A DNA stretch of 22,938 nucleotides from Fusobacteriaceae bacterium (GTDB taxonomy: Bacteria > Fusobacteriota > Fusobacteriia > Fusobacteriales > Fusobacteriaceae): assembly GCA_016938425.1 (NCBI GenBank), contig JAFGUR010000069.1:1-22938 (forward strand), given 5' to 3'. Positions within the stretch are counted from its first letter, which is position 1; the number at the start of each line of letters is the position of its first letter. This document shows, one piece after another, positions 1-8,213 of this stretch. Both the position numbers and the translations under genes were made by a program. The notes beneath the pieces were generated by a model, which saw only the letters and a program-made list of their open reading frames with translations, was not told where the DNA came from and ran no database searches.

Positions 1-87
1 AAATATAGTAAAGAGGAAAGCGAAAGGAAAAATTTAATAATATTAACAGAAAAAAATAGTTTGAATAGCGAAAAAATATTTATTTGA
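1..87 (+). CDS. 3' end of an upstream gene (partial)
   Basis: Frame 1 is open from the first base to a TGA at 85-87, giving 28 residues rich in Lys, Glu, Ser and Asn. It could be the C-terminus of the gene before tpiA, but the piece is too short to recognise. The tpiA promoter -35 box overlaps its stop codon, which fits a gene boundary here. A non-coding stretch is equally possible. Confidence 0.3.
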   Translation, partial: KYSKEESERKNLIILTEKNSLNSEKIFI

Positions 88-112
88 AAAATGTTAGTAC
101 ATATGTTAAAAT
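84..112 (+). promoter_or_regulatory. Promoter of tpiA
   Basis: A TTGAAA -35 box (84-89), 17-nt spacer and TAAAAT -10 box (107-112) predict a start near 119. This lies about 25 nt before the tpiA ribosome binding site AGGAGG (136-141). It probably drives tpiA-gpmI-secG as one unit, since the next strong terminator is after secG. Confidence 0.65.
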
Positions 113-145
113 GTGAAAGTATTATAATTACATTTAGGAGGCATA

Positions 146-901
146 ATGAGAAGAAAAATAGTAGCAGGAAACTGGAAAATGAATAAAACAAATGCAGAAG
201 CAGTTGAAACTTTAAAAAAATTAGCAGCTAACATAGCAGATATTAAAGGAGTATCAGTAGTTATTGGAGCTCCATTCACAACATTATCTGACGCAGTTAA
301 GGCAGTAGAAGGTACAAATGTAGAAATAGCTGCACAAAACTGTAATCCTAAAGATTCAGGAGCTTACACAGGAGAAATTTCACCTGTAATGTTAAAAGCT
401 ATTGGAGTTAACTATGTAATTTTAGGACATTCTGAAAGAAGAGAATATTATGGAGAAACTAATGAGTTTGTAAATGAGAAAGTAAAAGCTTGTTTAGCTC
501 ATGGTTTAACACCAATTTTATGTGTTGGAGAGAAATTAGAAGATAGAGAAGCAGGAAATACAGAAGCAGTAGTAGAAGATCATACAAGAGGTGGATTTGC
601 AGGATTAACAAAAGAAGAAGCTGCAAAAGTTGTAGTAGCTTATGAACCAGTTTGGGCAATAGGGACAGGGAAAACAGCAACGCCAGAACAAGCACAAGAA
701 GTTCATGCGTTTATTAGAAAATTATTAACTTCTATGTATGATGCAGAAACAGCTGCAGAAATAACGGTTCAATATGGAGGGTCAATGAATGCTGCAAATG
801 CTGCAGAATTAATGGCAAAAGAAGATATTGATGGTGGATTAGTTGGAGGAGCGTCTTTAGATGCAGATACATTTGCAATAGTTGTTAAAGGTGCTTTATA
901 A
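146..901 (+). CDS. tpiA: Triose-phosphate isomerase
   Basis: A cytosolic glycolytic/gluconeogenic enzyme interconverting dihydroxyacetone phosphate and glyceraldehyde 3-phosphate. The protein is 251 aa, the normal family length for a single TIM barrel. Visible residues are Asn9 and Lys11 in the N-terminal GNWKMN motif, the electrophile His95 in GHSERR, catalytic Glu167 in AYEPVWAIGTGKT with the flexible loop 6 (about 168-177), and the phosphate-binding YGGS near 210. AGGAGG lies 4 nt before the ATG. It is first in a unit with gpmI and secG. Many Gram-positive-type genomes have the same tpiA-gpmI pairing; here the enolase and upstream glycolytic genes are not in the window. No oddities. Confidence 0.98.
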   Translation: MRRKIVAGNWKMNKTNAEAVETLKKLAANIADIKGVSVVIGAPFTTLSDAVKAVEGTNVEIAAQNCNPKDSGAYTGEISPVMLKAIGVNYVILGHSERREYYGETNEFVNEKVKACLAHGLTPILCVGEKLEDREAGNTEAVVEDHTRGGFAGLTKEEAAKVVVAYEPVWAIGTGKTATPEQAQEVHAFIRKLLTSMYDAETAAEITVQYGGSMNAANAAELMAKEDIDGGLVGGASLDADTFAIVVKGAL

Positions 902-911
902 TTAAATTTTA

Positions 912-931
912 AGCTCAGATTTTTCTGAGCT
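912..931 (+). terminator. Weak hairpin between tpiA and gpmI
   Basis: The arms AGCTCAG (912-918) and CTGAGCT (925-931) pair perfectly around a 6-nt loop. They are followed by AAATTTTAT rather than a clean T run, so termination would be partial at best. It may attenuate gpmI relative to tpiA or act as an mRNA-stabilising or processing hairpin. Confidence 0.35.
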
Positions 932-964
932 AAATTTTATATATTCTAAGAAGAGGTGGAGAAA

Positions 965-2509
965 ATGGCGAAAAAACCAGTTATGTTAATGGTTTTAGAT
1001 GGATGGGGGATTAACGATAATTTAAATGAAGTTAATGCAATTAGAGAAGTTCATCCAAAAAACTTTGAGAGATTATCAAATGAATATTCAAATACAAGAA
1101 TAAATGCTGCAGGAGAATATGTAGGATTACCAGATGGACAAATGGGAAATTCAGAAGTTGGACATTTAAATTTAGGAGCAGGAAGAGTTATATATCAACC
1201 ACTTGTAAAAATTTCTAAAGAAATTAGAACAGGAGAAATATTAGAAAATCCTGTTTTAAAAGAAACAATGGAAAAAGCAAAAGAAAATGGGAAAGCAGTT
1301 CATTTTACAGGATTACTATCAGATGGTGGAGTACATTCTCATATAGATCATTTAATTGGTTTAGTAGACATGGCTAAAAAAATAGGTGTACCAAAAGTAT
1401 TTATTCATGCGATTACAGATGGAAGAGATACAGCACCAAAATCAGCATTAGGATTTTTAGAAAAATTAGAAAATGCTTTAACAGAAATAGGATTAGGGAA
1501 AGTAGCAACTGTATCTGGAAGATATACAGCAATGGATAGAGATAGTAACTGGGATAGGACAGAAAAAGCTTTTAGAGCAATAGCTTTTGGAGAAGGAGAT
1601 AAACAACTTTCTGCTAAAAAAGCAATTGAAATATCATATGAAGAAGATGTTGTGGATGAGTTTATAAAACCAACAGTAATATCGGATGCAGCAGGGAATG
1701 CTATTGGGAAAATAAATGAAGGAGATGCTTTTATATTTTTTAATTTTAGACCTGATAGAGCAAGACAATTGGCAAGAGTATTTTTAGATCCAGAATTTGA
1801 TGGTTTTGCTAGAGGTCAATATCCAAAAGTTGATTTTGTTTGCATGAGACAATATGATTCGAAATTAAAAGCTAAAATTGCTTATGTAGATGATGATGTT
1901 AATAAAACATTTGGAGAAGTAGTTTCAAAAGCAGGATTAACACAACTTAGAACAGCAGAAACAGAAAAATATGCACATGTTACATTCTTCTTCAATGGTG
2001 GGGTAGAAGCTCAATTTGAAGGTGAAGATAGAATACTTGTTCCATCACCAAAAGTAGCAACATATGATTTACAGCCTGAAATGAGTGCATACGAGCTTAC
2101 TGATAAAGTGTTAGAAGCTTTGAGCAAAGATTTATATGATGTAGTTATTATGAACTATGCTAATCCAGATATGGTAGGACATACAGGAGTTGTTGAAGCA
2201 GCTAAGAAAGCAGTAGCAGTTGTAGACGAATGCTTAGGGAAAATAGCAGACAAAATATTAGAGAAAAACGGTTCATTATTAGTAACAGCAGATCATGGGA
2301 ATGTTGATTTAATGGTAGACCCAGTTACAGGAGTTCCATTTACACAACATACAACAAATCAAGTGCCATTATTACTAGTTTCTAATGAATATAAAGGTGT
2401 AGAACTTAAAGAAAATGGGAAATTAGCAGATTTAGCACCAACTATGTTAGATATATTAGGGATAGAAAAACCAGTTGAAATGGATGGAGAGTCTCTAATA
2501 AAAAAATAG
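965..2509 (+). CDS. gpmI: 2,3-bisphosphoglycerate-independent phosphoglycerate mutase
   Basis: Converts 3-phosphoglycerate to 2-phosphoglycerate in glycolysis, using two Mn ions and a phosphoserine intermediate. The product is 514 aa, the usual iPGM length. The N-terminus has the metal-binding DGWG (Asp12), the nucleophilic Ser63 lies in GQMGNSEVGH, and the C-terminal alkaline-phosphatase-type motif TADHGN plus a following QHTTNQVP segment supply further metal ligands. The frame can be read from GTG at 956, but that codon sits inside the Shine-Dalgarno GAGGTGG; ATG 965, giving MAKKPVMLMV, has correct spacing and is the better start. It lies 63 nt after tpiA, and its stop codon overlaps the AGGAGG of secG. 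Confidence 0.97.
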   Translation: MAKKPVMLMVLDGWGINDNLNEVNAIREVHPKNFERLSNEYSNTRINAAGEYVGLPDGQMGNSEVGHLNLGAGRVIYQPLVKISKEIRTGEILENPVLKETMEKAKENGKAVHFTGLLSDGGVHSHIDHLIGLVDMAKKIGVPKVFIHAITDGRDTAPKSALGFLEKLENALTEIGLGKVATVSGRYTAMDRDSNWDRTEKAFRAIAFGEGDKQLSAKKAIEISYEEDVVDEFIKPTVISDAAGNAIGKINEGDAFIFFNFRPDRARQLARVFLDPEFDGFARGQYPKVDFVCMRQYDSKLKAKIAYVDDDVNKTFGEVVSKAGLTQLRTAETEKYAHVTFFFNGGVEAQFEGEDRILVPSPKVATYDLQPEMSAYELTDKVLEALSKDLYDVVIMNYANPDMVGHTGVVEAAKKAVAVVDECLGKIADKILEKNGSLLVTADHGNVDLMVDPVTGVPFTQHTTNQVPLLLVSNEYKGVELKENGKLADLAPTMLDILGIEKPVEMDGESLIKK

Positions 2510-2518
2510 GAGGAAATA

Positions 2519-2740
2519 ATGCAAACATTAATAAATATACTAATTTATATAGTATCAGTTGCATTTGTAATAGTAGTTCTTATTCAACCAGACAGAAGTC
2601 ATGGGATGACAGGAGGAGGAGCTGGTTCTAATTCATTATTCGGAGTTTCGGAAGATGGAGGACCTCTTTTAAAAATTACTATGTACTTAGGAGCAACATT
2701 TTTAGTATTAACTTTATTACAATACTTAATTTCAAAGTAA
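2519..2740 (+). CDS. secG: Preprotein translocase subunit SecG
   Basis: A small accessory subunit of the SecYEG membrane channel. It is 73 aa, typical for SecG, with two predicted transmembrane helices (about 3-22 and 52-70) separated by a polar loop. The loop carries the family's Gly-rich GGGAGSNSLFG segment (residues 32-42). AGGAGG at 2508-2513 overlaps the gpmI stop, so translation is probably coupled. It is the last gene of the tpiA unit and is followed directly by a strong terminator. A secG next to glycolytic genes is a known arrangement in low-GC Gram-positive-type genomes. Confidence 0.93.
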   Translation: MQTLINILIYIVSVAFVIVVLIQPDRSHGMTGGGAGSNSLFGVSEDGGPLLKITMYLGATFLVLTLLQYLISK

Positions 2741-2743
2741 TAG

Positions 2744-2774
2744 AAAAAGGTATGCACCTTGCATACCTTTTTTT
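2744..2774 (+). terminator. Rho-independent terminator after secG
   Basis: AAAAAGGTATGC (2744-2755), loop ACCTT, then GCATACCTTTTTTT (2761-2774). The stem GGTATGC/GCATACC is perfect, is extended by A-T pairs and ends in a seven-T tract. It closes the tpiA-gpmI-secG unit. The flanking A run means it could also work on the - strand. Confidence 0.9.
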
Positions 2775-2847
2775 AAGCTTTATTTACTAAAACAGAGAGT
2801 TGTTTTTTAAAATATTTTAGCTTTTCAAACTTATCTTGGAGGAAATT

Positions 2848-4080
2848 ATGGAAACACTATTTTCGAATAATCAGAATAGGCCATTATCTTATTTGCTTAA
2901 GCCGTCTAATTTAAAAGATTTTGTTGGGCAAAAGCATATAATTGGAGAAAATAGTATACTTGGAAAACTATTAAAAAGAGGGAAATTAGTTTCTTCAATT
3001 TTTTATGGTAGTCCTGGTACAGGGAAAACCTCTTTAGCCATGATAATATCTCAGATGCTTGATTGTTATTTTGTTTCTTTAAATGCTACAAGTTCAGGGA
3101 TAAATGATATAAAAAGAGAAGCTGAAAATGCAGAAGAGAAGCTCAAACTCTATGATAAAAAGACAATAGTTTTTTTAGATGAGATACACAGATTCAATAA
3201 AAGTCAACAAGATATTTTACTAGAATATGTTGAAAAAGGAAGCTTTATTCTCATAGGAGCCACAACAGAAAACCCAATTTATATTTTGAATAATGCTTTA
3301 ATTTCAAGAGTTATGCTTTTTGAATTTTATAAACTTACTGAAGATGAAATAAAAAGTTTAATTGTCAACTCTATAGAAAAAATAGATTTAAAAATTTCAA
3401 AAGAACTTGTAGAGTATATAAGTGAATTATCTTTTGGAGACGGAAGAACAGCTATTAATTATATAGAATTGATTAGAGAAATAGGAACAGAAGTAACAGA
3501 AGAGGAAATAAAAGATTTATTAGGGAGTAGAAAAGAGTACTATAATAAAAAAGAAGATAAGTACAATATAATTTCTGCTTTTATAAAAAGTATTAGAGGA
3601 AGTGACCCAGATGCCGCAGTTTATTGGCTTGGGCGTATGTTAAAAGGGGGAGAAGATCCAAGATATATAGCAAGAAGGCTAATGGTCCATGCGGCAGAGG
3701 ATATAGGTTTAGCAAATCCAGAAGCATTGACAATGGCTAATAATGCTATGAGTGCAACAGAAAAAATTGGAATGCCAGAAGTACGCATAATACTTTCGGA
3801 AGTTACGATATATTTAGCAATATCTACAAAATCTAATAGCGCTTATAATGCTATAGGGAGTGTATTTAAAGATATAGAAAATGGATTGGTAGAAGAAGTT
3901 CCTATTCATTTAAGAAATGAAAATAAAAAACTTTATAAGTACCCACATAATTATGAAAATAACTTTGTTAAACAAAAATATATGGAAATAAATAAAAATT
4001 ATTATAGACCAAATAATAACAGAAATGAAAACATGATTAAAGAAAAATTAGAAAAATTTTGGGGGAAGATTTATGAGTAG
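2848..4080 (+). CDS. rarA: Replication-associated recombination protein A (RarA/MgsA), AAA+ ATPase
   Basis: A cytosolic clamp-loader-like AAA+ ATPase acting at stalled replication forks, related to yeast Mgs1 and human WRNIP1. In the 410-aa product, Walker A GSPGTGKT is at 54-61, Walker B IVFLDEIH around 107-114, sensor 1 GATTEN at 137-142 and the arginine finger at Arg154 (LISR). The C-terminal half has the family's tetramerisation region (SIRGSDPDAAVYWLGRM, then RRLMVHAAEDIGLANP). An open start exists at TTG 2836, but that codon precedes and overlaps the GGAGG (2838-2842); ATG 2848 is preferred. Its last 8 nt overlap the following HTH gene. No convincing promoter consensus was found in 2775-2835, although expression must start there or by read-through. 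Confidence 0.95.
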   Translation: METLFSNNQNRPLSYLLKPSNLKDFVGQKHIIGENSILGKLLKRGKLVSSIFYGSPGTGKTSLAMIISQMLDCYFVSLNATSSGINDIKREAENAEEKLKLYDKKTIVFLDEIHRFNKSQQDILLEYVEKGSFILIGATTENPIYILNNALISRVMLFEFYKLTEDEIKSLIVNSIEKIDLKISKELVEYISELSFGDGRTAINYIELIREIGTEVTEEEIKDLLGSRKEYYNKKEDKYNIISAFIKSIRGSDPDAAVYWLGRMLKGGEDPRYIARRLMVHAAEDIGLANPEALTMANNAMSATEKIGMPEVRIILSEVTIYLAISTKSNSAYNAIGSVFKDIENGLVEEVPIHLRNENKKLYKYPHNYENNFVKQKYMEINKNYYRPNNNRNENMIKEKLEKFWGKIYE

Positions 4081-4825
4081 AATTTTGGGAGAATTTTTAA
4101 AGGCATCTCGGGAAGCAAAAGGGTTAACAATAGAAAAAGTAGCACATGAAACAAAAATTCAAAAAAGATATATATTAGATATGGAAGAAGAAAATTTTGA
4201 TGATATGCCTGGAGTTATATATGAAAAAGGGATGTTAAGAACTTATGGAGAATTATTAGAATTAGATTTAAACGAACTTTTTGAAAAATATAATGAGGCA
4301 AAAGGAATAGAAAAAGAAGAAGAAAAAGAAGTTTTTGAAGAAGTAGATACAAAACTTAATAAAAGAAATATTTTTTTAGGGATAATAGCAATTATTGTAA
4401 TGGCAATTATTTCATTAAAAGTAGTTCATATAATTGATTTAAAATCGCAAAATAAAGCAGAGAATATAGTTGAAATAGCAGAAGAACATGAAAATCAAAT
4501 TGTAGAAGAAAATGATAAAGATAAAAAAGTTGCTAATATTTCAGAGGATGAAATTGAGGAGGTAACTTCACAGGCAGTAGAAAAAGTAGTTAATAAAAAA
4601 GTTGAAGTAAAAATTCTTGGGAAAACTTGGGTTCAAATATTTATTAATGGGAAGAGAGAAAAAGAAGGAGAGTTTTCTGCAGGAGAAGTTTTAAATTTTG
4701 AAGGAGCAGAAACAGATCAAATTTTTGTAAAAATAGGGAATATAAATAATGCAGATGTTTATTTAAATGGACAAGTTGAAGCTAAGGATGGCTCAAAAAA
4801 AAGTGTGTGGAAAAAAACTTTTTAG
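4073..4825 (+). CDS. RodZ-like membrane helix-turn-helix protein
   Basis: A 250-aa bitopic protein with RodZ architecture. An N-terminal cro/C1-type HTH of the HTH_25 kind spans about 1-70 (LGEFLKASREAKGLTIEKVA, then KRYILDMEEENF). An acidic linker follows, then one transmembrane helix (about 99-121), a variable extracytoplasmic region and a C-terminal beta-rich DUF4115-like domain (about 172-245, with TWVQIFINGK and LNGQ). RodZ links the MreB cytoskeleton to the membrane in rod-shaped bacteria; some homologues act in competence or cell shape. Whether an MreB partner exists cannot be seen here, so no gene symbol is given. ATG 4073 overlaps rarA by 8 nt (ATGAGTAG), which indicates coupled translation. 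Confidence 0.85.
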   Translation: MSRILGEFLKASREAKGLTIEKVAHETKIQKRYILDMEEENFDDMPGVIYEKGMLRTYGELLELDLNELFEKYNEAKGIEKEEEKEVFEEVDTKLNKRNIFLGIIAIIVMAIISLKVVHIIDLKSQNKAENIVEIAEEHENQIVEENDKDKKVANISEDEIEEVTSQAVEKVVNKKVEVKILGKTWVQIFINGKREKEGEFSAGEVLNFEGAETDQIFVKIGNINNADVYLNGQVEAKDGSKKSVWKKTF

Positions 4826-4840
4826 TTGAAAGGAATAGAG

Positions 4841-6079
4841 ATGAATATAAAGGCTGTTAGAGGAACAAAAGATATTTTTGGAAAAGATTCCGAAAAATAT
4901 GATTATGTAGTTAAAATTGCAGGAGATTATTTTGAAAAATATGGATTTAGTAGAATAATAACTCCTATATTTGAAGAAACAAATTTATTCAAAAGAGGTA
5001 TAGGAGAAGGAACAGATGTTGTTTCAAAAGAAATGTATACTTTTGAAGATAAGGGTGGAAGAAGTTGTACATTAAGACCAGAAGGAACAGCAGCAGTTGT
5101 TAGGGCATATTTAGAGCATAAAATATTTGCGTTAGAAGATGTAACAAAATGGTATTATCACGGTTCTATGTTTAGATATGAAAGACCACAAACAGGAAGG
5201 TACAGAGAATTTAATCAAATTGGGGTAGAAGTACTAGGGAAAAAAGATCCAATTTTAGATGCAGAAATAATATCGATGGCATTTGAGTTTTTGAAAAAAA
5301 TTAACATAGAAGATTTAGAAGTACAAATAAATTCTATTGGCGGGAAAGAAACAAGATTAAAATATAGAGAAGCACTTATTAACTTTTTAACACCGAAAAA
5401 AGAAAAACTTTGTGCTGATTGTCAAAATAGATATGAGTCTAATCCTTTAAGAGTTTTAGATTGTAAAGTTCCTTCATGTAAAGAGGAAGTTAAAGAAGCT
5501 CCAATTTTATTGGATTATTTAAACGAAGAAGAAAAAAATCATTTTGATGTAGTAAAGCAATTTTTGGATATATTTGGAGTGAAATATGTTGTAAATACAA
5601 ACCTTGTTAGAGGGTTAGATTATTATAGTAATACTGTGTTTGAAATAGTTACTAATAAATTAGGATCTCAAGGGACGGTTTTAGCAGGAGGCCGTTATGA
5701 TACTCTTGTTGAGCAAATGGGAGGGAAAGAAACGCCTGCCTTTGGATTTGCTATGGGAGTTGAAAGATTAATGCTTTTATTAAGTGAAAATCATTTTAAT
5801 GAAAAAAATAAAGTATTTTTTGTTTGGTTAGGTGAGGAAACGAAAATAGAAGCGTTTAAATTAACTCAAAAATTAAGAAATTTAGGAATTGAAGTAGGAA
5901 TAGAGTATGAGTCTAAATCTATGAAAGCACAAATGAAAAGAGCAGATAAATTTGGTGCTAAAAAAGTATTGATTTTAGGAGAAAATGAATTAAATGAAGG
6001 TAAAATAGTTATTAAAGATTTTACTAAAGGAGAACAAGAAGAAATTTTACTTTCTGAAGTTGAAAATAAGTTAATTTAG
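4841..6079 (+). CDS. hisS: Histidyl-tRNA synthetase
   Basis: A class II aminoacyl-tRNA synthetase charging tRNA-His; 412 aa. Visible are the RGIGEGTDVVSKEMYTF segment (52-68), motif 2 (YHGSMFRYERPQTGRYREF, 106-124), the histidine-specific RGLDYYSNTVFE (257-268) and motif 3 (GFAMGVERL). The C-terminal anticodon-binding domain begins near 325. A Cys cluster CADC (191-194) plus Cys208 and Cys213 lies in the insertion domain and might bind metal; this is inference. A longer frame starts at TTG 4826 directly after the previous stop, but ATG 4841 with AAAGGA upstream gives the normal HisRS start MNIKAVRGTKD. It lies 15 nt after the RodZ-like gene and 17 nt before aspS; hisS-aspS adjacency is common in Gram-positive-type bacteria. 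Confidence 0.97.
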   Translation: MNIKAVRGTKDIFGKDSEKYDYVVKIAGDYFEKYGFSRIITPIFEETNLFKRGIGEGTDVVSKEMYTFEDKGGRSCTLRPEGTAAVVRAYLEHKIFALEDVTKWYYHGSMFRYERPQTGRYREFNQIGVEVLGKKDPILDAEIISMAFEFLKKINIEDLEVQINSIGGKETRLKYREALINFLTPKKEKLCADCQNRYESNPLRVLDCKVPSCKEEVKEAPILLDYLNEEEKNHFDVVKQFLDIFGVKYVVNTNLVRGLDYYSNTVFEIVTNKLGSQGTVLAGGRYDTLVEQMGGKETPAFGFAMGVERLMLLLSENHFNEKNKVFFVWLGEETKIEAFKLTQKLRNLGIEVGIEYESKSMKAQMKRADKFGAKKVLILGENELNEGKIVIKDFTKGEQEEILLSEVENKLI

Positions 6080-6096
6080 AAAAATTGGAGGATAAT

Positions 6097-7875
6097 ATGT
6101 ACTACAGAACACATAATTTAGGTGAATTAAGAGAAAAAAATATAAGTGAAAAAGTAAAATTAAGTGGATGGGTTGACAATAGAAGAGACTTAGGGGGCTT
6201 AATATTTGTTGATTTGAGAGATAGATATGGGAAGACTCAAATAGTTTTTAATCCAGAAAAAGTTAGTTCAGAATTAATGGAAATGGCTAGTTCTTTAAAG
6301 TTTGAGTATGTTATAACAGTAACAGGAGTGGTAGAAGAAAGATACAGTAAAAATTCAAATATTCCAACAGGGAATATAGAAGTTTTTGCAGATAGTTTAG
6401 AAATTGTTAACAAATCGTCAGTACTTCCTTTTGAAATATCTGATGAAGTTAATTTAAGTGAAAATATGAGACTAACTTATAGATATTTGGACATTAGAAG
6501 GCCTAGAATGCTTAATAATATAGTTAAAAGAAATAAAATGTTATTCTCAATGAGAGAGTACCTTAATAATAAAGATTTTTTAGATGTAGATACTCCAATT
6601 TTAACAAAGTCAACTCCAGAAGGAGCAAGAGATTTCTTAGTTCCATCAAGAACAAATGAAGGAAAGTTTTTTGCTTTACCTCAATCTCCACAATTATTTA
6701 AACAAATTCTTATGATTTCAGGAATAGAAAAGTATTATCAAGTAGCAAAATGTTTTAGAGATGAAGATTTAAGAGCTGATAGACAATTGGAATTTACGCA
6801 ACTTGACATAGAGATGTCTTTTATAACAGAAGATGAATTTATGGAAACGATGGAAGAACTAGCTAAAAAAGTGACAAGAGATGTTACAGGAGAAGAAATA
6901 AATTATACGTTTGATAGAATTACATATCAATATGCTATGGATAAATATGGTTCTGACAAGCCAGATACAAGGTTTGGAATGATGATAGAAGATTTAAGTG
7001 ACTTAGCTTTAAAATGTGAGTTTAAAGCTTTTAATGAAACAGTTAAAAATGGTGGTTATTTAAGAGGAATAAAAGCAGAAGGAGTATCTGAAAAATTCTC
7101 TAGAAAAATAATAGATGATTATACAGAATTTGCAAAAATATATGGGGCAAAAGGGTTAGCATATATAAAAATTGAAAGTGGAGAAATAAAATCTCCAATA
7201 GCAAAATTCTTTAAAGAAGAAGAATTAAAAGAAATAATAGATAAATTTGATGCAAAAGATGGAGATATTTTATTTTTTGTAGCAGATAAACCTAAAGTTG
7301 TTTATGATACTTTAGGAGCTTTAAGAAGTAAATTAGGAAAAGATTTGAATTTATATAATGAAAATGAGTTTAAATTCTTATGGGTAGTTGATTTCCCGTT
7401 ATTAGAATGGTCAGAAGAAGAAAATAGATATAAGGCTCAGCATCATCCGTTTACAGCAATTAAAAAAGAAGATGTAGACTTATTAGAAACAACGCCAGAA
7501 AAGGTTAGAACAGTCTCTTACGATATGGTATTAAATGGGTTTGAAATAGGTGGAGGAAGCTTAAGAATCCATCAAGAAGAGGTTCAAGAGAAAATATTTA
7601 AGCTATTAGGAATGAGTCAAGAAGAAGCTAGAGAAAAATTTGGATTTTTCTTAGAAGCATTTAAATATGGAGCTCCACCTCACGGTGGAATGGCTTATGG
7701 TGTGGATAGATTTTTAATGGTTTTATTGAAAGAAACATCAATAAGAGATGTAATACCATTCCCTAAAACTAATAAAGGTCAGTGTTTAATGACAGAAGCA
7801 CCAGGATATGTAGATGAAAAACAATTGGAAGAGTTAAAAATTTTAAGTACAGCAAAAAGAGAAGAAAATCAATAA
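6097..7875 (+). CDS. aspS: Aspartyl-tRNA synthetase
   Basis: A class II synthetase attaching aspartate to tRNA-Asp; 592 aa, the bacterial long form. The OB-fold anticodon-binding domain is about 1-105 (GWVDNRRDLGGLIFVDLRD). The catalytic core follows with QSPQLFKQ, motif 2 (FRDEDLRADRQLEFTQLD) and motif 3 (GGMAYGVDRFLM). It is interrupted by a GAD insertion of roughly 120 residues, as in bacterial enzymes. I cannot tell from sequence alone whether it also charges tRNA-Asn. GGAGGA (6087-6092) precedes ATG 6097; the alternative TTG 6085 lies within the ribosome binding site region. It ends a hisS-aspS pair; 26 nt later a separate promoter begins for the structured RNA. Confidence 0.97.
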   Translation: MYYRTHNLGELREKNISEKVKLSGWVDNRRDLGGLIFVDLRDRYGKTQIVFNPEKVSSELMEMASSLKFEYVITVTGVVEERYSKNSNIPTGNIEVFADSLEIVNKSSVLPFEISDEVNLSENMRLTYRYLDIRRPRMLNNIVKRNKMLFSMREYLNNKDFLDVDTPILTKSTPEGARDFLVPSRTNEGKFFALPQSPQLFKQILMISGIEKYYQVAKCFRDEDLRADRQLEFTQLDIEMSFITEDEFMETMEELAKKVTRDVTGEEINYTFDRITYQYAMDKYGSDKPDTRFGMMIEDLSDLALKCEFKAFNETVKNGGYLRGIKAEGVSEKFSRKIIDDYTEFAKIYGAKGLAYIKIESGEIKSPIAKFFKEEELKEIIDKFDAKDGDILFFVADKPKVVYDTLGALRSKLGKDLNLYNENEFKFLWVVDFPLLEWSEEENRYKAQHHPFTAIKKEDVDLLETTPEKVRTVSYDMVLNGFEIGGGSLRIHQEEVQEKIFKLLGMSQEEAREKFGFFLEAFKYGAPPHGGMAYGVDRFLMVLLKETSIRDVIPFPKTNKGQCLMTEAPGYVDEKQLEELKILSTAKREENQ

Positions 7876-7901
7876 AGATTGAAGATGTAAGAAAATAAAG
7901 G

Positions 7902-7930
7902 TTGATTTTTTTCTTATTATCCGATATAAC
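7902..7930 (+). promoter_or_regulatory. Promoter of the structured RNA before argS
   Basis: TTGATT (7902-7907), a 17-nt spacer and TATAAC (7925-7930) predict a start about 7937-7941. This is exactly where the paired, GC-rich RNA begins. The fit between predicted start and the first paired bases (GTCCCTAGG) supports both calls. Confidence 0.65.
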
Positions 7931-7937
7931 ATATATA

Positions 7938-8130
7938 TAAGTCCCTAGGCAATAGCCCTTAATCGAGCTTCTGGCCTAACATTCTTTAGATTGGGGTTGG
8001 CTCTTTTTACAGTAACTCAGAAAAGTTACGATAAGTGTTCACTTATACGAACCCTGTATGCTGTGAATAACTGACTGCCACGTGGTTTTGGTTTACGGAC
8101 CAGAAACACTTAAGGGTGTCTAGGGCATTA
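7938..8130 (+). ncRNA. Structured RNA, possibly 6S RNA (ssrS-like) or an argS leader
   Basis: This stretch is about 43% GC in a genome around 27%, and has no sensible reading frame. Its ends pair in nested steps: CCCTAG (7943-7948) with CTAGGG (8120-8125), CCCTTAA (7956-7962) with TTAAGGG (8110-8116), and TTCTGG (7969-7974) with CCAGAA (8100-8105). Inside, GGGGTT (7993-7998) can pair with AACCCT (8050-8055) around two perfect hairpins: GTAACT/AGTTAC (8012-8029) and ATAAGT/ACTTAT (8031-8046). A long closing stem, a large central open region and a length of about 190 nt resemble 6S RNA, the RNA-polymerase-binding regulator. Its own promoter precedes it and an intrinsic terminator follows. The alternative is a cis-regulatory leader of argS. 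Tentative identity; the structure itself is well supported. Confidence 0.6.
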
Positions 8131-8150
8131 AGTAAATAAAAAAGAAATGT

Positions 8151-8186
8151 ATTAAGAATAAGGGAAACTTTATTCTTAATTTTAAT
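8151..8186 (+). terminator. Intrinsic terminator between structured RNA and argS
   Basis: ATTAAGAATAA (8151-8161) pairs perfectly with TTATTCTTAAT (8170-8180) around GGGAAACT, followed by TTTAATATTT. The stem is A-T rich but 11 bp long. It would end the structured RNA about 28 nt before the argS start. If the upstream RNA is a leader, this would be the regulated terminator. Confidence 0.65.
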
Positions 8187-8213
8187 ATTTAAAAAAAATT
8201 GGGAGCTGAAATA

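Noticed and set aside
459..695. Leu-rich open frame on the - strand inside tpiA
   Set aside because: It lies wholly opposite a clear tpiA and its composition (runs of Leu) is what the reverse of A/G-rich codons gives. No ribosome binding site or family features.
7938..8213. T-box leader controlling argS
   Set aside because: GGGTGTCTAGGG superficially resembles the T-box GGGTGGNACCGCG, but the invariant TGGNACCGCG core is missing and the segment pairs with the 5' end of the RNA instead. I kept a general argS-leader alternative but not a T-box call.
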